The translations under genes and the position numbers were made by a program. The notes beneath the pieces are model-generated. The model was not told the DNA's origin. It did no database searches and saw only the letters and a list, made by a program, of their open reading frames with translations. Below, in pieces: positions 60,945-64,000 of a DNA stretch of 64,000 bases. Origin of the DNA: Enterococcus songbeiensis (GTDB lineage Bacteria > Bacillota > Bacilli > Lactobacillales > Enterococcaceae); NCBI RefSeq assembly GCF_005405265.1, contig NZ_BJDS01000013.1, forward strand, positions 1 through 64,000. Direction: 5' to 3'. The number at the start of each line of letters is the position of its first letter. The first letter of the stretch is position 1.

Positions 60945-61877
60945 ATTATAAAAAGAATTGTCCCATTTTTATTTTTATTGTTTCTTTTTCCCCAGACAGC
61001 TTTTGCGGAAGGTGCTGATTTTGGTGTCTCGGCAGTTTTGCCAGAAAATCAAGTGAGTACAGCGTCCTATTTTGACCTCGCCGTAGATCAAGGTTCTACT
61101 CAGGAACTGACAATAAAGCTGAAAAATCAATCTTCACAAGCAAAAAAAATCCTGCTGACCCCAGTAGACGGCGAAACCGATAATCAAGGTGCAATCACCT
61201 ATCAAAAAACCTTGTCTGACAGTAAATCTGCTTTGTCTTCATGGGTGAGTTCAAAACAATCCATTGAGCTCGCAGCGAAAGAAACCAATTTTGCAGTTTT
61301 CACTTTAACGATTCCCAAAAATGCCACAAATGGAACCTATCTTGCTGCCTTTCAAATCAAGGAGCAATCTTCCTCAGATTCTTCTGCCGGAATCAGCAAT
61401 AAATTTGCATATATTTTAGGCTTAAAGGTTACGGTGGGCAAAGCACCAGAACCCAGCTGGCAGTTGACCAAGGTACAGCAAGAAAGTAATCAATTATTGC
61501 TTTCCTTGAAAAATGCCAGTCAATCTCTTGCAAGTCAGAATCAATTGCAGGTATCTTTAAAAAAAATCGGAACAAATCAAAAAATCTCCCACACACAAGC
61601 GATTTCTGGTGCTCCTTTTTGCCCGTTTCAAATCGCTGTTGAAAATCCTGAGTTGACCGATGGAACGTATCAGCTGACGCTAAATATAACTGGTACAACG
61701 ACGACGAAAATTAACAAAACCTATTCCGTCAGAAAAATCCACGGAACTTTTGTCTTTCGTGAAATTGATTTGCATCAACAACGGCGAGTAGGCCTGATTG
61801 CTTTGAGTGTTTTCTTCCTGCTGATCGGGTTGTACTTTTTCATTTGGCACAAAAAAAATCAACTGCTGGACTCCTGA
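60945..61877 (+). CDS. DUF916/DUF3324 WxL-interacting membrane protein, divergent from cluster 2; apparent ATT start
   Basis: A protein of about 310 aa: signal peptide (ending PQTAFA), DUF916 (FGVSAVLPENQVSTASYFDLAV), DUF3324-like region (about 145-265) and a C-terminal helix (about 283-303) with a short KKNQ tail. AAGGAAG lies 8 nt before ATT 60945, which would begin the short n-region IIKRIVPF. The alternative GTG at 60936 is in frame but directly abuts the ribosome binding site. No WxL or LPxT gene is next to it, so it may serve proteins of the other clusters. Confidence 0.75.
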   Translation: MIKRIVPFLFLLFLFPQTAFAEGADFGVSAVLPENQVSTASYFDLAVDQGSTQELTIKLKNQSSQAKKILLTPVDGETDNQGAITYQKTLSDSKSALSSWVSSKQSIELAAKETNFAVFTLTIPKNATNGTYLAAFQIKEQSSSDSSAGISNKFAYILGLKVTVGKAPEPSWQLTKVQQESNQLLLSLKNASQSLASQNQLQVSLKKIGTNQKISHTQAISGAPFCPFQIAVENPELTDGTYQLTLNITGTTTTKINKTYSVRKIHGTFVFREIDLHQQRRVGLIALSVFFLLIGLYFFIWHKKNQLLDS

Positions 61878-61899
61878 GAGCCACCAGTTGATTTTCTTA
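61856..61899. terminator. Bidirectional terminator between the DUF916 gene and yhaM
   Basis: AAATCAACTGCTGG/CCACCAGTTGATTT stem (one mismatch) with T-rich tails on both strands. Confidence 0.75.
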
Positions 61900-61903
61900 T
61901 TTC

Positions 61904-62848
61904 TTAAACATCCTTTGGTACATAAAAACTGCGGTTATCCATTCCAAAGATTCGATCGGTATATTCTCCGGGTGTCGTTTGCCGAACAGACGTCAGCATC
62001 ATCTGCATCGATGCATCCAACAAGTCGATTTGATGAAGAATCTCCGCTTCCATAATCCGTGGACGAACGGGAGAACCATATTCTAACAAGCCGTGGTGTG
62101 CCAATACCATGTGACGTAAAATCACGATGTCTTCTTCCTGTTCATCAAATTTCAACGCGATGCATGCCTTAGTGATTTCTTCATCCACCAAAACTAAATG
62201 TCCCACAAGGTTTCCCACCAACGTGTATTCTGTGGACATCGGCCCCGATAGTTCGATGACCTTTCCTAAATCATGCACAATAATTCCGGCATACAATAAC
62301 GATGCGTTCAATTCCGGGTATTCTTTCACAATTGCTTTACCTAGTCGCAGCATCGAAACCGTATGATAAGCCAAACCGCTGGCAAAGGCATGGTGATTGC
62401 GTTTTGCCGCTGGAAATTCAAAAAATTCTTTTTGATATTTGTTCAATAAGAAGCGCACGATTCGGTTCCAATGGGGATTGGTGATCTCAAACAGGGTTTG
62501 ATTGATTTCTTCTTCCATTGCTTCTTTTTTTAATGGCGCCCGCTCCATGAATTGTGAAGGCTCATTGGGTTCTTCTGGTTTTGCCAAACGCAGATGTATG
62601 ATTTTCACCTGTGGATTGCCATTATATAATTCTCGTTTACCTTGGAGAGCGACAACTTTCCCCGGTTCAAAACGAGTGATTTCCTCTTCAGATGCATCCC
62701 AAAATTTGCCATCAATCGTCCCAGAAGTATCCTGAAAGGTAAAGGCAATAAATTTTTTCCCATTTTTTGCGAGACGAACGTCGGCATTTTTGATCAAAAC
62801 AAAGGCCTGAAATTCTTCATCGACTGTTAATTCTTTGATTTTCTTCAT
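61904..62848 (-). CDS. yhaM: 3'-5' exoribonuclease YhaM
   Basis: A 314-aa Mn2+/Co2+-dependent exonuclease that trims RNA (and DNA) 3' ends. N-terminal OB-fold (IAFTFQDTSGTIDGKFWDAS) and C-terminal HD domain with HHAFASGLAYHT near residue 160, VHDLGKV near 195 and LAHHG near 255, all intact. The start overlaps the yhaN-like stop (ATGA), the yhaN-yhaM order of Bacillus. Confidence 0.93.
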   Translation of the reverse strand: MKKIKELTVDEEFQAFVLIKNADVRLAKNGKKFIAFTFQDTSGTIDGKFWDASEEEITRFEPGKVVALQGKRELYNGNPQVKIIHLRLAKPEEPNEPSQFMERAPLKKEAMEEEINQTLFEITNPHWNRIVRFLLNKYQKEFFEFPAAKRNHHAFASGLAYHTVSMLRLGKAIVKEYPELNASLLYAGIIVHDLGKVIELSGPMSTEYTLVGNLVGHLVLVDEEITKACIALKFDEQEEDIVILRHMVLAHHGLLEYGSPVRPRIMEAEILHQIDLLDASMQMMLTSVRQTTPGEYTDRIFGMDNRSFYVPKDV

Positions 62849-64000
62849 TTTCTTTCCCTCATTTCCATCACTGGTTGCTGGTATTCCTGATACAAGCTTA
62901 CCATTTCTGCATCAGAAGACAAACAGATCACTTGATATTTTTTTGAAAATTCCTTTAAAAGCTGTGCAAATTGTCGTTTTCGTTGACTGTCATAGTGCAG
63001 CCAGCCATCATCGATCATTACCGGACAAAGGGGATGATTTTGTTGCAGTGCCAAATAGCCGAAACGAACCGCCATGATTACTTGATCCTTGGTTCCTGTC
63101 GATAATTCATAGATAGACAAAGGTTGCCCGCTAGTAGTATTTTTCACTGCCAAGTTTCCAGATGAGATGGTTATTTGTTGGTACCGATTATTGGTCAATA
63201 GAGAAAAATAATGACTAGCTTTTGCTAATAACTGGGGTAGCTGCTGCTCTGAAAGCTCTGTTGTTAAATCACTCAAAAAAGCTGCAACTTGTTTTTTAAT
63301 CCCCCATGAAAGAGCCAAGGATTGGATTTCAGCAGTCAACTTACTGCTTTCTTGATACAATTCATCCAACGTCCCATCCACTTGCAATTGTTGAATAATC
63401 AGTTGCAATCGCTGACTTTCCTGAGAAGCACTGCGCAAGTGATGGCGCCCTTCGTTTAGCTGCTGACTTAGCTGAGTGAAACGCCCGTCCAATTCTTCAG
63501 CCGAAAGTTCTTCTGGATATACTTTACGCAAAAGTTCTTCCAATTCTTTTTTTCTTTGCCAAGCTTTTGCCTGTTCCCGCATGCGTTCCAACCACCATGG
63601 AATCTCGGAGGGCTGATTGATTCCTGCCTGAGTAAGCAAGGGCTGATTTTTAGCAATCAACTGACTTTGCTGTTCCTTCTTCTCCTCTAGCTGTCGAGTC
63701 AATAAAACGCTGGATTGATGCGTCTGCTGTAACTTCAGTTCATTCATCTCATCAGCAAATTGTTGAAGCTGTGCCATCCGCTGAAGAATATCCCCCTTTG
63801 CCAAGGGCAGCCAATCTTCAAGAAAGTGAAAACGCCCCAGCATTCCTTGATAATTTTGATCAAGAGATGCCAGTTGTTGATCAATTTCTTCCAAGGCTTT
63901 AGTGGTTTCTAAATACCCCGTCACGTCTTGTTGGTACCAAACTAAGCCACTCTTTTGCTCCTCTGACCACTGACGATAGTCGGGTACACTTTCTTCGATT
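62845..64000 (-). CDS. YhaN-like AAA/SMC-type ATPase, 3' part (runs off the window)
   Basis: The frame is open to the right edge, so the N-terminal Walker A region lies outside. What remains is a long coiled-coil region (about 290 codons, rich in Gln, Glu and Leu) followed by the C-terminal half of an ABC-type ATPase: signature LSTGTKDQVIMAVRFGYL and Walker B-like VMIDDGWLHYD. This is the YhaN/SbcC-like pattern; YhaN is thought to act in DNA repair or membrane-associated nucleic-acid processing with YhaO and YhaM. The stop overlaps the yhaM ATG. Confidence 0.85.
   Translation of the reverse strand, partial: IEESVPDYRQWSEEQKSGLVWYQQDVTGYLETTKALEEIDQQLASLDQNYQGMLGRFHFLEDWLPLAKGDILQRMAQLQQFADEMNELKLQQTHQSSVLLTRQLEEKKEQQSQLIAKNQPLLTQAGINQPSEIPWWLERMREQAKAWQRKKELEELLRKVYPEELSAEELDGRFTQLSQQLNEGRHHLRSASQESQRLQLIIQQLQVDGTLDELYQESSKLTAEIQSLALSWGIKKQVAAFLSDLTTELSEQQLPQLLAKASHYFSLLTNNRYQQITISSGNLAVKNTTSGQPLSIYELSTGTKDQVIMAVRFGYLALQQNHPLCPVMIDDGWLHYDSQRKRQFAQLLKEFSKKYQVICLSSDAEMVSLYQEYQQPVMEMRERK

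Noticed and set aside
1-64000. CRISPR array, tRNA or rRNA genes, or prophage
   Set aside because: No regularly spaced repeats, cloverleaf-like genes, rRNA stretches or phage structural genes were recognised on reading both strands.

Overview
The window reads as chromosome from a low-GC Gram-positive lactic acid bacterium, most likely Enterococcus or a close relative. The evidence is strong AGGAGG ribosome binding sites, U-tailed hairpin terminators, several cre-like sites, two lactose/cellobiose-type PTS loci, DUF3013 and DUF6054 proteins, and above all WxL-domain surface-protein (Csc-type) clusters, which are typical of enterococci and lactobacilli. No rRNA, tRNA, CRISPR array, prophage or intact insertion sequence was seen.

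Layout. 1-11.8 kb is mostly minus-strand housekeeping: pckA with a cre-like site in its promoter region, a DNA alkyl-transferase, a ydbS-ydbT pair, relA-dtd, and a prmA-rsmE-aldolase-like operon followed by mpg and a DUF3013 gene. 11.9-15.1 kb is plus-strand: rarA, a structured RNA gene that is probably 6S RNA, a universal stress protein and a GNAT acetyltransferase; a 25-bp inverted repeat resembling mobile-element ends lies just after. 15.4-24.4 kb holds a peptide transporter, a CoA-disulfide-reductase-like flavoprotein, a DJ-1 protein, a YoaK-type membrane protein and serC-serA-DUF1015. 24.5-26.7 kb carries an ABC-F ATPase behind a ~246-nt leader with a short upstream ORF and an intrinsic terminator, the layout of a translation-sensing attenuator. 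27-31 kb holds small stress and regulatory genes.

31-41.9 kb is a beta-glucoside block: two 6-phospho-beta-glucosidases, two IIC permeases but one IIB and one IIA, an FGGY sugar kinase, and two different GntR-class regulators whose probable operators are visible. Locus 1 (IIC, GH1, kinase) appears to be controlled by a FadR-type regulator at two CATCAGATG sites placed on its promoter. Locus 2 (GH1-IIB-IIA, then UTRA regulator, then IIC) has TATACTTT/AAAGTATA sites.

42-61.9 kb is dominated by cell-surface genes: a PepSY lipoprotein, an Mga-like regulator, one complete WxL cluster (small WxL, DUF916/DUF3324 anchor, small LPxT protein, large WxL), then trmB-ytmP, ecsAB, hit-ytxH and prsA, then a second WxL cluster. 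In cluster 2 the small WxL gene is split from its signal peptide by a G-tract frameshift. The DUF916 gene before it has no ATG/GTG/TTG at its Shine-Dalgarno-positioned start (it reads ATC), and a divergent third DUF916 gene reads ATT at the matching place. Either this locus is decaying or phase-variable, or it uses rare start codons. The window ends in yhaM and the 3' part of a yhaN-like ATPase gene that runs off the right edge.
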